Below, in pieces: positions 18,505-27,614 of a stretch of DNA of 64,000 nucleotides. The translations under genes and the position numbers were made by a program. Below the pieces are notes generated by a model. The model was not told the DNA's origin. It saw nothing but the letters and a program-made list of their open reading frames with translations, and searched no databases. The DNA comes from Dyella sp. SG609 (GTDB lineage Bacteria; Pseudomonadota; Gammaproteobacteria; Xanthomonadales; Rhodanobacteraceae): assembly GCF_012275375.1 (NCBI RefSeq), contig NZ_JAAZQJ010000001.1:434001-498000 (forward strand), in the 5' to 3' direction. The number at the start of each line of letters is the position of its first letter. Position 1 is the first letter of the stretch.

Positions 18505-19226
18505 GCGGAAGCCTTCCGGCGCGTGCGCGGACGGCTGCGGCGCATGTTGTCGCGCGAGTCGGCGATCATCGCCAGCATCGCCTTGCGCGCCACCTCCGGC
18601 TGCTTGCGGCGAATCGCTTCCAGCACCTGCTGGTGGTAGGGCAGGGAGTACTTGAAGTCGCCGGCGCTGCGCGCGGACAGGCTGAAGAACGCGCTCAGCG
18701 CGGTTTCCACCACCGAGAACAGCGAGTGCAGCAGTTCGTTGCCGGTGGCATGCAGCACGGCGTCGTGGAAGCGCACGTCGGCTTCGGTCCAGGCATCCGG
18801 CGTCTGTGCGGCGTCCATGGCGCGGTAGGCGCTGTCGATCTCGGCCAGCTGGGCGGCGTTGCGATGGCGCGCGGCGGAAGCAGCGGCGGCCGGCTCGATC
18901 AGTTCACGCATCTCCACCAGTTTCTCGACGAAGTCGTCGGTGGGCATGGAGGCGCAGCGCCAGGCGAGCACGTCGGAGTCCAGCTGGTTCCAGTAGCGTT
19001 CTTCCTGCACACGCGCGCCGACACCGGTGCGCGAGGCGATCAGGCCCTTGGCGGAAAGCACCTTCAGCGCTTCGCGCAGGGCGGTGCGGCTCACGCCGAG
19101 GTTCTCGGCCAGGGTTTCCTCGCGGGGAAGCACGTCGCCGGGCTTGACCCGGCCGCTGACGATGCGCTGCCCGAGTTCGTGCATCACGTGTCCGTACAGC
19201 GTGCGGACGGTGGGCGGCTTCTTCAT
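18501..19226 (-). CDS. dgoR: GntR-family (FadR subfamily) regulator of galactonate genes
   Basis: The 241-residue regulator has an N-terminal winged helix: LPREETLAENLGVSRTALREALKVLSAKGLI, about residues 33-63. A C-terminal all-helical FCD ligand domain carries metal-ligand type residues (VRFHDAVLHATGN and YHQQVLEAI). It is the first gene of the minus operon and is followed by three genes linked by four-base overlaps. It probably represses the operon and the divergent epimerase until galactonate or its dehydration product is present. Two TNGTNNNACNA-like sites lie in the divergent promoter region, matching the usual FadR-subfamily operator form. Confidence 0.9.
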   Translation of the reverse strand: MKKPPTVRTLYGHVMHELGQRIVSGRVKPGDVLPREETLAENLGVSRTALREALKVLSAKGLIASRTGVGARVQEERYWNQLDSDVLAWRCASMPTDDFVEKLVEMRELIEPAAAASAARHRNAAQLAEIDSAYRAMDAAQTPDAWTEADVRFHDAVLHATGNELLHSLFSVVETALSAFFSLSARSAGDFKYSLPYHQQVLEAIRRKQPEVARKAMLAMIADSRDNMRRSRPRTRRKASA

Positions 19227-19304
19227 GAATGTCTCGATCCCCTGTGCCTTTCTGTATGAGGGGCGGCGGCGCCGCAGACGCCCGGCTTCCGGGCTGCCGG
19301 GTTA

Positions 19305-19317
19305 TTTGTCATACAAA
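19305..19317. promoter_or_regulatory. Probable DgoR operator 1
   Basis: TTTGTCATACAAA is an inverted repeat (TTTGT-N3-ACAAA). Its core TTGTCATACAA fits TNGTNNNACNA, the FadR-subfamily consensus, exactly. It lies 79-91 bp upstream of the regulator start in the divergent spacer. Confidence 0.65.
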
Positions 19318-19566
19318 CGGACTATAAGCACTTCGCTTAGTCTCTGCCAAGCGTCGCGTGTGTTTTCGGACGGTTCCGTACATGGACGGCTATTCGCCGG
19401 CGATGACGCATTGCGATATTTCTCAGATCGCTTACGAAAGTCAGGTCCCGCAAGAAATGGTGCAATGGCCTGAAATGACAAACCGAAGATGGGAATCGTA
19501 TGCGTGCACGAGGCCGATGTTGCGCCGCGCAAGGGCGCGGACACGGTGCAAAGATCGCTTGCACGA

Positions 19567-19577
19567 TAATCATACAA
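19567..19577. promoter_or_regulatory. Probable DgoR operator 2
   Basis: TAATCATACAA matches TNGTNNNACNA with one mismatch and shares the ATCATACAA/GTCATACAA half with operator 1. It lies about 50 bp upstream of the epimerase start, so one regulator could control both directions. Confidence 0.5.
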
Positions 19578-19625
19578 TGTGATTGCATGCGCCGTCCCGT
19601 AAGGGTGGCGAAGGGGAAACGAGAG

Positions 19626-20786
19626 ATGCGACGTGCGATGCTCCTGGGTTTCATGGGCACGGTTTCTTTGGGTGCGATGACTATGGCGACGGCAGTGCAG
19701 GCAGTGGAAGCGAAGCGCGAAACGTTCGGGTCGCTGCCCGACGGCAGCAAGGTCGATGCCGTGGTGCTCGACTCGGGCCACGGCGTGCGCGTGCGCGTGA
19801 TCGCCTATGGCGCCAGCCTGCAGGAAGTGAGCGCGCCGGACCGCCATGGCAAGAGCGCCAACATCCTGCTGGGCTATGCGAAGTTCGACGACTATCTGAA
19901 GAAGCCGCAGTACTTCGGCGCCACGGTGGGGCGCTATGCCAACCGCATCGCCAAGGGCCATTTCAGCCTGGACGGCCACAGCTACAGCGTGCCGGTCAAC
20001 GACGGTCCCAACTCGCTGCACGGCGGCAGCAAGGGTTTCGACAAGGTGCTGTGGAGCCTGGGCGAGGCCAAGAGCGGCGCCGACGGCGCCAGCGTCACGC
20101 TTACCTATGTCAGCCCCGACGGCGACATGGGCTATCCGGGCAAGCTCACCGCCACGGCCATCTATACGCTCGATGCGCACAACCGGCTGACCATCGAATA
20201 CCGCGCCACCACCGACAAGCCGACCATCGTCAACCTCACCAACCATGCGTATTGGAATCTCTCCGGCGAGGGTTCCGGCTCGGTGCTGGAGCAGAAGCTG
20301 ACGATCCCGGCGGAAACCTTCCTGCCGATCGATGCTACTTCGATTCCGCTGGGCCAGTTCCAGCCGGTGGCCGGCACGCCTTTCGATTTCCGCCAGGGCA
20401 AGCCGATCGGCCGCGATATCCGCACGCCCGATGCGCAACTGCTCAACGGCCGCGGCTACGACCACGATTTCGTGATCGCGCGCGACGTGGCCAAGGAACC
20501 CCGCCTGGTGGCGAAAGTGGAAGACCCGGCTTCCGGCCGCGTGATGACGCTGAAATCCACCATGCCGGGCCTGCAGTTCTATTCCGGCAACTTCCTCGAC
20601 GCGACCAGCGTGGGCACCGGCGGCCATGTCTACCGCCAGGGCGATGCGTTCGCGCTGGAACCGCAGTTCCATCCCGACACGCCCAATCAAGCGGCGTTCG
20701 GCTCGGCGCGGCTGGCGCCGGGGCAGGAATACCGCCACACCATCGTGTACGAATTCGGCACGGAGCCGGTGCAAGGCAAGCACTGA
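19626..20786 (+). CDS. galM: Aldose 1-epimerase (GalM), exported
   Basis: The 386-residue galactose mutarotase has an N-terminal signal peptide (MRRAMLLGFMGTVSLGAMTM...VQA, about 26 residues). It should therefore act in the periplasm, unlike cytoplasmic E. coli GalM. Family motifs are GRYANRIAKGHFSLDG, NDGPNSLHGG (catalytic His), TNHAYWNLSG (second catalytic His), GYDHDFVI, and LEPQFHPDTPNQ containing the catalytic Glu region. The start chosen follows AAGGGG; a longer start at 19584 would extend the N-terminus. It is divergent from the dgo operon and first in the plus-strand polysaccharide arm. Confidence 0.9.
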   Translation: MRRAMLLGFMGTVSLGAMTMATAVQAVEAKRETFGSLPDGSKVDAVVLDSGHGVRVRVIAYGASLQEVSAPDRHGKSANILLGYAKFDDYLKKPQYFGATVGRYANRIAKGHFSLDGHSYSVPVNDGPNSLHGGSKGFDKVLWSLGEAKSGADGASVTLTYVSPDGDMGYPGKLTATAIYTLDAHNRLTIEYRATTDKPTIVNLTNHAYWNLSGEGSGSVLEQKLTIPAETFLPIDATSIPLGQFQPVAGTPFDFRQGKPIGRDIRTPDAQLLNGRGYDHDFVIARDVAKEPRLVAKVEDPASGRVMTLKSTMPGLQFYSGNFLDATSVGTGGHVYRQGDAFALEPQFHPDTPNQAAFGSARLAPGQEYRHTIVYEFGTEPVQGKH

Positions 20787-20930
20787 CGGGCGACTGACCG
20801 TCCGCCGCAGCGACCGACCAGGGCGCCCCCATGCAGGGCGCCGCGGGAGCGCTTTGCCCGCTGCGGCCCGGATCAACCTCAAGACCTCCGGCGGGGACCG
20901 GAGCTCATCCAAGCAAACGGGGAGTTGGAC

Positions 20931-22118
20931 ATGAAACATGCATTGATGGTGACGGCACTGGGACTGGCGGCCTTGCTCGCCGCGCCCGCGTCGTTCGCGC
21001 GGGAAAGCACCGCGCGCTGGACGCCTGCCGAAGCCAAGGCCTGGTATGCGAAACAGGCCTGGCCGCTGGGCAGCAACTATCTGCCGTCCAACGCGATCAA
21101 CGAGCTGGAGATGTGGCAGGCCGGCAGCTTCGACGCCGCGCGCATCGACCAGGAACTGGGCTGGGCGCAGCAGCTGGGCATGACCACCATGCGCGTGTTC
21201 CTGCACGACCTGCTGTGGCAGCAGGATGCGGCGGGTTTCAAGCAGCGCATCGACCAGTTTCTCGCCATCGCCGACAAGCACCATATCAAGCCGATCTTCG
21301 TGCTGTTCGATTCCTGCTGGGATCCGGAGCCGAAACTGGGGCCGCAGCATCCGCCGATTCCCGGCGTGCACAACTCCGGCTGGGTGCAGAGCCCGGGCGT
21401 GGCGCTGGCCGATCCCAGCCAATACCCGCGCCTTGAGCAGTACGTGAAAGATATCGTCGGCAGCTTCGGCAAGGACCAGCGCGTGCTCGCCTGGGACGTG
21501 TGGAACGAGCCGAACAATCCCGGCGGCGGCAATTACGACGCCAAGGAACCGAAGGACAAGTTCGCCCTGGTGGCGAAACTGCTGCCGCAGGTGTTCGCCT
21601 GGGCGCGCAGCGCATCGCCGGTGCAGCCGCTGACCAGCGGCCTGTGGGAACACGAGGACTGGTCGGATCCGGCCAAGCTCGATGCGGTCGAGCGCACCCA
21701 GGTCGAGCAGTCCGACGTGATCAGCTTCCACAACTACGGCTGGCCGGAAGAGTTCGCGCGCCGCGTGAAGCAGCTGGAAGGCTACGGCCGCCCGCTCATC
21801 TGTACCGAATACATGGCGCGCGGCAACGGTTCGACCATCGACGGCGTGCTGCCGCTGGCCAAGAAGCTCGACGTGGGCATGGTCAACTGGGGCTTCGTCG
21901 ACGGCAAGGCGCAGACCATCATGCCGTGGGATTCCTGGCAGCGCCCCTACACCTTGCAGCCGCCGACGCTGTGGTTCCACGACCTGCTGCATGGCGACGG
22001 CACGCCTTATCGCCAGCGCGAAGCCGACATCCTGCGTGCGCTGTCGCATGCGCCGCGCGGCGTCGTGCCGGCGGACGCGGCAACGTATCCGGCAGGGAGC
22101 CTGCTCAAGACGCGCTGA
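20931..22118 (+). CDS. Secreted GH5-like (cellulase/xylanase-type) glycoside hydrolase
   Basis: The 395-residue protein has a signal peptide ending ASFA (about 23 residues) and a (beta/alpha)8 clan-A fold. The acid/base glutamate is in WDVWNEPNN (Glu193) and the nucleophile in ICTEYMARG (Glu293), exactly 100 residues apart. Other barrel strands are LGMTTMRVFLHD and IKPIFVLFDSCWDPEP. Xanthomonad homologues are usually labelled 1,4-beta-xylanase without proof. Start: ATG after CGGGGAG; a TTG six bases earlier is less likely. It sits between the epimerase and a TonB receptor, so it probably trims a plant glycan in the periplasm or on the surface. The real substrate is unknown. Confidence 0.75.
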   Translation: MKHALMVTALGLAALLAAPASFARESTARWTPAEAKAWYAKQAWPLGSNYLPSNAINELEMWQAGSFDAARIDQELGWAQQLGMTTMRVFLHDLLWQQDAAGFKQRIDQFLAIADKHHIKPIFVLFDSCWDPEPKLGPQHPPIPGVHNSGWVQSPGVALADPSQYPRLEQYVKDIVGSFGKDQRVLAWDVWNEPNNPGGGNYDAKEPKDKFALVAKLLPQVFAWARSASPVQPLTSGLWEHEDWSDPAKLDAVERTQVEQSDVISFHNYGWPEEFARRVKQLEGYGRPLICTEYMARGNGSTIDGVLPLAKKLDVGMVNWGFVDGKAQTIMPWDSWQRPYTLQPPTLWFHDLLHGDGTPYRQREADILRALSHAPRGVVPADAATYPAGSLLKTR

Positions 22119-22128
22119 CCCCAGGCGC

Positions 22129-22170
22129 GCCACATCGGCGCGCCCGCTGGAGCGGGCCGCCTTCTTTCTT
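22129..22170 (+). terminator. Hairpin pair before the TonB receptor
   Basis: The segment carries GGCGCGCC twice, followed by GCCCGC-TGGA-GCGGGC (22142-22157) and a pyrimidine run CCTTCTTTCTTCC. This is compatible with an attenuating terminator between the hydrolase and the receptor gene. Confidence 0.45.
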
Positions 22171-22236
22171 CCAGAACGCATGCCGCCGGCACGCGCCGGC
22201 GCCGCTTTGACTCCGTAAACCGGGGAGGTTCATACC

Positions 22237-25032
22237 ATGACTCGCTATCGCATCCCGCTGTCCCTGCTCGCGATGGCCATTGCCGCCGCGCTGGCGCCGG
22301 CCTATGCCGCCGACACCAGGCCCGACGCGCAGAGCGCCGATCCGCAACAGTCCACCGACCAGGCACCCGCCGCACCCGCGGGCCAGGCGCCGGCCAAAAA
22401 GAAAGCCGGCACCGCCGACCAGGCCTCCACCCAGAACGCGGTGAATCTTTCCGGCGTGGTGGTGACGCCGCTGCGCGAAAGCCTGCAGAGCGCGCAGGCG
22501 CTGAAGCAGGACTCGCGCATGGTGGTCGATTCCATCGTCGCCGAGGACATCGGCAAGCTGCCCGACAACAGCGTGGCCGACGCCATGCAGCGCATCACCG
22601 GCGTGCAGATCGCGCAGGGCTTCCAGGGCGAGACCAGCTCGGTGGTGATCCGCGGCCTGCCCAACGTAATCACCACCTTGAACGGCCGCGAGATCTTCAG
22701 CGGCGTCGGCCGCGCCTTCGCCTTCCAGAACCTGCCGGCCACCGCGGTGAAGACCGTGCAGGTCTACAAGACCAGCGAAGCCAGCCTGCCGGACGGCGGC
22801 ATCGCCGGCCTGGTCGACATGCAGCTGTATCGCCCATTGGATTTCGACGGCAGCAAGGTGGCGGCCACGCTCACCGGCACGCACAGCAAGTACGGCGGCC
22901 ATACCGATCCCAACGGCAGCCTGCTGCTGAGCAACCGCTGGAACACCGACATCGGCGAATTCGGCGCGCTGCTCAACGTGGGCTACGACAAGCAGCGCTA
23001 CGAATACAACGCGGTATGGGCGGATTTCCCCAAGGTGCTCACCGGCGGCAACGGCGCGCCGATCCGCACGGCCGGCGGCGACCTGATCTCCGCGCCCAAT
23101 GGCTGGGGCGCCGACTACAACATCGGCAGCCGCAAGCGCCAGGAAGCGAACTACGCCCTGCAATGGAAGCCGAACAAGGACACCGAGGTCTATATCGAAG
23201 GCCTCTACACCTGGGATTCGGACCGCTACAACCAGCCGTACTATTTCAGCTTCCCGGTGGGCGTGGTCAATCCGTCCAGCCTGTCCGTCACCAACCATTG
23301 CTATGCCGACCAGCTGACCGGCTCGCCGTACTACGGCCAGCGCATCTGCGATGCCTCCAGCGGCGTGTGGACCGGCGACACCTATGCCGCCACCAGCACG
23401 CAGGCGCACGAGCAGTGGGGACATGACATCCAGAACTCGATCGGCATGAAGTGGCATGGCGACAAGCTCAATCTGTCCACCGACCTGTCCTTCAATTCCA
23501 GCTCGTTCCACGACCAGACCTTTATCGTCGACACCTTCCTGAAGGGGCCGATCACCACGGTGTGGAACGGCGCGCAGAACTGGGGCCTGGGCGGCAATCC
23601 GCAGCTCAATCCGTCCAACTACTACCTCAACGGCCTGTTCCAGACCTGGAACAACCAGCGCGGCGAACAGACGGCGTGGCGCGGCGACGGCACCTACGAC
23701 CTGGGCGGCGATTTTTTCCAGTACATGGATTTCGGCCTGCGCTATTCCGACCACAAGGCCGAATACCGCGGCAGCGTGGAGATCTCCACGCCGCCGCCGG
23801 GCGGCACCGGCCAGATCGCGCTGAACCCGAACCCCGCCAACCAGGTGGTGGCGCGCTTCCCGAACGGCTACTTCTGCAGCCAGCCGACCACCGACGCGAT
23901 TCCGGTGTCGTGGCTGAGCGGCTGCTACAACTTCCTGGTCAACAACGCCGACGCGATCCGCGGGCTGTACGGCCTGCCGGCGGGCCTGGCCGCGGAGAAT
24001 CCCGGCCGCTTCTATCACATCCAGGAAAAGTCGTACGCCGGCTACCTGCAGTTCGGCTACGGCAACGAGCTGTTCGGCCTGCCGTACGACGGCCTGCTGG
24101 GCATGCGGGTGGAGCGCGTGAAGCGCCATCTGGACGCGTATTCGTTCGACGCTTCCAGCGGCATCTATTCGCCGCTGTCGGCTTCGACCAGCGCGCCGGT
24201 CTACCTGCCCAACCTCAGCTTCAACCTGCACCTGCGCGACAACCTGCAGCTGCGCGTGGTGGCGGCCAAGACGCTGACCTATCCGGGCTTCGGCCAGCTC
24301 AATCCGTCGATCTCGCTCAACCCCGGCACGATCAACCGCGCCGGCGTGGCCAGCAGCGGCAATCCGAACCTCAAGCCGATCCGCAGCAACAACTACGACG
24401 CCTCGCTGGAGTGGTATTTCGGCCCGGCCAGCTATGTCAGCGGCGGCGTGTTCTACCGCGACATCAACGGCTATATCCAGAACTACATCACCGACGTCAC
24501 CATCGGCGGCCAGCCTTACCAGCTCAACTCGCCGCAGAGCGCCGGTTCGGGCCATCTGGATGGTGCGGAGTTCGCTTATCAGCAGTTCTTCGACTTCCTG
24601 CCCGGTCCGTGGAGCGGCCTGGGCGCGCAGTTCAACTACACCTATATCGAGGGCTCCACGCGCTCGCCGCAGTTCATCGGCGGCCCGATCACCGCCTCGC
24701 CGCTGCAGAACGTCTCGAAGAACAACTACAACGCGGTGCTGATGTACGAGAAGTACGGCTGGTCCGCGCGCCTGGCCTACAACTACCGCAGCCGCTACAT
24801 CCAGGGCTTCAACCAGCCCACCGTCGCGGGCGTGAACGACGAGATCAAGCCCGCCAACCAGGTGGATTTCTCGCTCGGCTACGACGTCAACCAGAACTTC
24901 ACCGTGGTGCTCAACGCGACGAACATCTTCGGCGCCAACCTGCACCAGTGGTGGGGCGACGGCACCACGCGTCCGCGCGACATCCGCTACCAGGACCGCA
25001 CCATCGGCCTGGGCGTGCGCTTCAAGATGTGA
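22237..25032 (+). CDS. TonB-dependent outer-membrane receptor (carbohydrate type)
   Basis: The 931-residue protein starts after GGGGAGG. It has a signal peptide ending AYAA, a proline/alanine/glutamine-rich spacer (residues about 25-65), and a plug beginning VVVTPLRESLQSA. The plug includes DNSVADAMQRITGVQI, SVVIRGLPNVITTLNGREIF and GGIAGLVDMQLYRPL. A 22-stranded barrel follows, ending with an aromatic-type C-terminus (IGLGVRFKM). A TonB-box-like VVVTP is visible but no N-terminal signalling domain. It is flanked by polysaccharide hydrolases, so it probably imports oligosaccharides released by them. A strong terminator follows. Confidence 0.92.
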   Translation: MTRYRIPLSLLAMAIAAALAPAYAADTRPDAQSADPQQSTDQAPAAPAGQAPAKKKAGTADQASTQNAVNLSGVVVTPLRESLQSAQALKQDSRMVVDSIVAEDIGKLPDNSVADAMQRITGVQIAQGFQGETSSVVIRGLPNVITTLNGREIFSGVGRAFAFQNLPATAVKTVQVYKTSEASLPDGGIAGLVDMQLYRPLDFDGSKVAATLTGTHSKYGGHTDPNGSLLLSNRWNTDIGEFGALLNVGYDKQRYEYNAVWADFPKVLTGGNGAPIRTAGGDLISAPNGWGADYNIGSRKRQEANYALQWKPNKDTEVYIEGLYTWDSDRYNQPYYFSFPVGVVNPSSLSVTNHCYADQLTGSPYYGQRICDASSGVWTGDTYAATSTQAHEQWGHDIQNSIGMKWHGDKLNLSTDLSFNSSSFHDQTFIVDTFLKGPITTVWNGAQNWGLGGNPQLNPSNYYLNGLFQTWNNQRGEQTAWRGDGTYDLGGDFFQYMDFGLRYSDHKAEYRGSVEISTPPPGGTGQIALNPNPANQVVARFPNGYFCSQPTTDAIPVSWLSGCYNFLVNNADAIRGLYGLPAGLAAENPGRFYHIQEKSYAGYLQFGYGNELFGLPYDGLLGMRVERVKRHLDAYSFDASSGIYSPLSASTSAPVYLPNLSFNLHLRDNLQLRVVAAKTLTYPGFGQLNPSISLNPGTINRAGVASSGNPNLKPIRSNNYDASLEWYFGPASYVSGGVFYRDINGYIQNYITDVTIGGQPYQLNSPQSAGSGHLDGAEFAYQQFFDFLPGPWSGLGAQFNYTYIEGSTRSPQFIGGPITASPLQNVSKNNYNAVLMYEKYGWSARLAYNYRSRYIQGFNQPTVAGVNDEIKPANQVDFSLGYDVNQNFTVVLNATNIFGANLHQWWGDGTTRPRDIRYQDRTIGLGVRFKM

Positions 25033-25041
25033 TTCCTCCCC

Positions 25042-25078
25042 GGCGGGCGGCGTCGTGGCGTGGCCGCCCGCCTTTTTT
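25042..25078 (+). terminator. Rho-independent terminator after TonB receptor
   Basis: GGCGGGCGGC (25042-25051) pairs perfectly with GCCGCCCGCC (25063-25072), followed by TTTTTT. The next gene starts 14 bp later, so the downstream hydrolases rely on read-through or a separate promoter. Confidence 0.9.
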
Positions 25079-25091
25079 CCTGGAGGTCGTG

Positions 25092-26642
25092 ATGAAAAGA
25101 ACGATGTTCGCGCTGGTGTTGGCGCTGGCCGCGATGGCGGCGCACGCCGACGAACGCGTGGTGGGCGAACGCATGGCCGACGGCACCGGCTACGCATCGG
25201 TCGTGCGCACCGGATATGGCCAGGCCCCGGATCGCGGGCGCTTGCTGATGGTGTTCGAGCAGGACGGCATGGCCGGCGTTCCGCTGTGGGAAAGCCGCGA
25301 CGAGGGCGCGCACTGGCGCTTCCTGATGAACGTCACCGACCAGCCGCACGCGGGCGACAAGCAGTGGCAGCTGCGTTGGCAACCGCACATCACGGAGTTG
25401 GCGCAGGCAACCGGCGATCTGCCGGCCGGCACCTTGCTGCTTTCGGCCAATGCCACGCGCAACGACGAGCATGGCCGGGTTTATGTCGAAGACCTGCAGA
25501 TGTACGTGTCCACGGATGGCGGCAAGAGCTGGCGCTACCGCAGCTCCATCGTGCAAGGTGGCGGGCGTCCCGAGGACAAGGACAACAAGGGCGTGTGGGA
25601 ACCCAACGTGCATCGGCTGGATGACGGGCGCCTGGTCGCCTATTACTCCAGCGAGCAGCACAAGGGCGAGGGCTACAACCAGCTGCTGGCGCACAAGGTG
25701 TCGGCGGATGGCGGGCGCAGCTGGGGCAGGGAAGTGTGGGACGTGGCGATTCCCGGCGGCGTGCAGCGGCCGGGCATGGCCATCGTCGCGCGGCTGGCCG
25801 ACAAGCGCTATGCGATGACGTACGAGAACATCGACGGCCCGCGCAACGGACAGGTGTTCATCAAGTTCAGCCGCGACGGACTGGACTGGGGTGATCCGCA
25901 GCGGCATGGCGAGCCGGTGATGACGCTGTCCGGCTTCTGGCCGTCGGCGTGTCCGGTGCTGCAGTGGTTTCCGCAAGGCGGGCCGGAGGGCGTGATCGTG
26001 GTTTCCGCGCAGCGCGCCGGCGGCGGTGGCGACGAGGGCGGGCGCAGCTTGTACTGGAACAACGCCTCGGGCCGTGGTCCGTGGTGGGAGGTGCGGGCGC
26101 CGGTGCAGAAACGCAGCGGCAATATCCATGCGGGCTGGACGCAGGCCTTGCTGGCGCGTGGCGACGGTTCGTTCCTGCACGTGACGTCGTCGTCCGCGGC
26201 CGATGCGCCGGAGCAGGCGTCGCGCAACGAGATGCTGTCGGCGATCGCGCCGCTGCGTTTCGACCGCTATGAGGCCGAGGACGCCGAGCTGACCGGTGCG
26301 GCCGTGGTACCCGATCCCGCGGCGTCCAACCAGCGCAAGGCGAGGCTGGGGCAGGGCGAATCGCGCTTGCGTTTTCTGGTGCACGCGGCGGGTGGCGTAC
26401 ACCGCTTGAGCGTGCGCTTTGGCGATCTCGGCTTGCCTGCCGCGCCGGTGCTGATGGTCAACGGTGCGCGTGTGCCTGCGGCGATCGACAAGGCCACGGA
26501 TGGGCAGCTGGCGACGGTATCGGCATCGCTGCTGCCCGGTTTCAACACGATCGATATCGAAGGCGGCGACCACGTGCTCGACATCGACTATCTGCAGGTG
26601 GATGGCGATGCGCCGGCGTCGCCGGGAGGTAAAGGCAAGTGA
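25092..26642 (+). CDS. Secreted GH93/sialidase-fold hydrolase with C-terminal CBM35-like domain
   Basis: The 516-residue protein has a signal peptide (MKRTMFALVLALAAMAAHA). The beta-propeller (residues about 25-390) carries ESRDEGAHW, STDGGKSW, GVWEPNVHRLDDGRLVAYY, SADGGRSW and RPGMAIVARLADKRYAMTYEN. These positions parallel the lectin-tailed enzyme at 10.9-12.5 kb, so the two are distant paralogues. Residues about 395-510 look like a CBM6/35 beta-sandwich (RYEAEDAEL near the start, DHVLDIDYLQV at the end). A likely role is exo-cleavage of arabinan or a related side chain. Start: ATG after GGAGG. Its stop overlaps the GH43 start (TGATG). Substrate is uncertain. Confidence 0.75.
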   Translation: MKRTMFALVLALAAMAAHADERVVGERMADGTGYASVVRTGYGQAPDRGRLLMVFEQDGMAGVPLWESRDEGAHWRFLMNVTDQPHAGDKQWQLRWQPHITELAQATGDLPAGTLLLSANATRNDEHGRVYVEDLQMYVSTDGGKSWRYRSSIVQGGGRPEDKDNKGVWEPNVHRLDDGRLVAYYSSEQHKGEGYNQLLAHKVSADGGRSWGREVWDVAIPGGVQRPGMAIVARLADKRYAMTYENIDGPRNGQVFIKFSRDGLDWGDPQRHGEPVMTLSGFWPSACPVLQWFPQGGPEGVIVVSAQRAGGGGDEGGRSLYWNNASGRGPWWEVRAPVQKRSGNIHAGWTQALLARGDGSFLHVTSSSAADAPEQASRNEMLSAIAPLRFDRYEAEDAELTGAAVVPDPAASNQRKARLGQGESRLRFLVHAAGGVHRLSVRFGDLGLPAAPVLMVNGARVPAAIDKATDGQLATVSASLLPGFNTIDIEGGDHVLDIDYLQVDGDAPASPGGKGK

Positions 26643-27592
26643 TGCGCCATGCCATGCTGTTCGCCTTGCTGCTCGCGGCTCCGGTCGCGCAGGCCGCCAA
26701 GCCGATCGGTCCATTGCTGCCTTCCGGCCCCGATCCGTGGGTGACGCAGCGCGACGGCTTCTACTACTACATGCACACGCAGGGCGACCGCATCTCGCTG
26801 TGGAAGACGCGCGACATGGCGAAGCTGGCGGATGCACGGCCGGTGACGGTATGGCGCGCGCCGGCCGGCGGACCGAACTCCGCGGCGATCTGGGCGCCGG
26901 AGCTGCATTTCCTCGGCGGCAAGTGGTACCTGTACTACTCCGCCGCGGACAAGGCGCACAACGACGATGCCCACCGCCACGTGTTCGTGCTGGAAAACGC
27001 CTCGGCCGATCCCACGCAAGGTGCGTGGGCGGACAAGGGCATGCTGCAGACGAAGCTCAGCGGTATCGATGGGACGGTGTTCGAACATCGCGGCAAGCTG
27101 TACTTCGTGTATTCGGCTTACGTCGGCGACCACAGCGACCTGGTGATCGCCCCGATGCGCGATCCATGGACGCTGGCCGGGCCGCAGGTGGATATCGCGG
27201 CGCCGACGTTCGCCTGGGAAATGCAGGGCGGGCGGAAGATCCTGGAGGCGCCGGAATTTCTGGCCGGGCCGGAAGGCAAGGTGTTCCTGACGTATTCGGC
27301 CAGCGCCTGCTGGTCGGATGGCTATTCGATCGGGATGCTGAGCGCGGATACGGACGCTGACCTGCTCAAGCCTTCCTCATGGTCGAAGGCGCCGGTGCCG
27401 GTGGTGAAGAGCTCGCCGAAGGATGGCGTCTACGCCACCGGGCACAACGGGTTTTTCAAAGGCGCCGACGGCTCGGATTGGATCGTGTTCCACGCCAATG
27501 GAGGTCCGGATTGGAAATGCACCGCGAAGCGCGCGCCGTATATGCAGAAGTTCCGCTGGGATGACGGCGGGCGCCCCGTCTTCGCCGATTGA
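26642..27592 (+). CDS. GH43 family glycosidase (arabinosidase/galactanase type)
   Basis: The 316-residue secreted enzyme has a signal peptide ending AQAA. The five-bladed propeller of GH43 begins at GPDPWVTQRDGFYYYMHT (catalytic base Asp about 31). It continues with AIWAPELHFLGGKWYLYYS, GIDGTVFEHRGKLYFVYS (pKa-modulating Asp) and ILEAPEFLAGPEGKVFLTYSAS (acid Glu). A conserved active-site His is in ATGHNGFFKGADG. The motif set resembles small single-domain GH43 exo-acting alpha-L-arabinofuranosidases, but subfamily placement cannot be made by eye. It overlaps the upstream GH93-like gene, so both act on one polymer. Confidence 0.85.
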   Translation: MRHAMLFALLLAAPVAQAAKPIGPLLPSGPDPWVTQRDGFYYYMHTQGDRISLWKTRDMAKLADARPVTVWRAPAGGPNSAAIWAPELHFLGGKWYLYYSAADKAHNDDAHRHVFVLENASADPTQGAWADKGMLQTKLSGIDGTVFEHRGKLYFVYSAYVGDHSDLVIAPMRDPWTLAGPQVDIAAPTFAWEMQGGRKILEAPEFLAGPEGKVFLTYSASACWSDGYSIGMLSADTDADLLKPSSWSKAPVPVVKSSPKDGVYATGHNGFFKGADGSDWIVFHANGGPDWKCTAKRAPYMQKFRWDDGGRPVFAD

Positions 27593-27614
27593 AATCCTTG
27601 CTCAGGAAACCGCC

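Noticed and set aside
19302-22181. 959-codon minus-strand frame opposite galM and the GH5-like gene
   Set aside because: Shadow of two real genes with signal peptides, RBSs and catalytic motifs.
22105-25197. 1030-codon minus-strand frame opposite the TonB receptor
   Set aside because: Antisense shadow of a well-supported receptor; no family motif and valine/arginine-rich composition.
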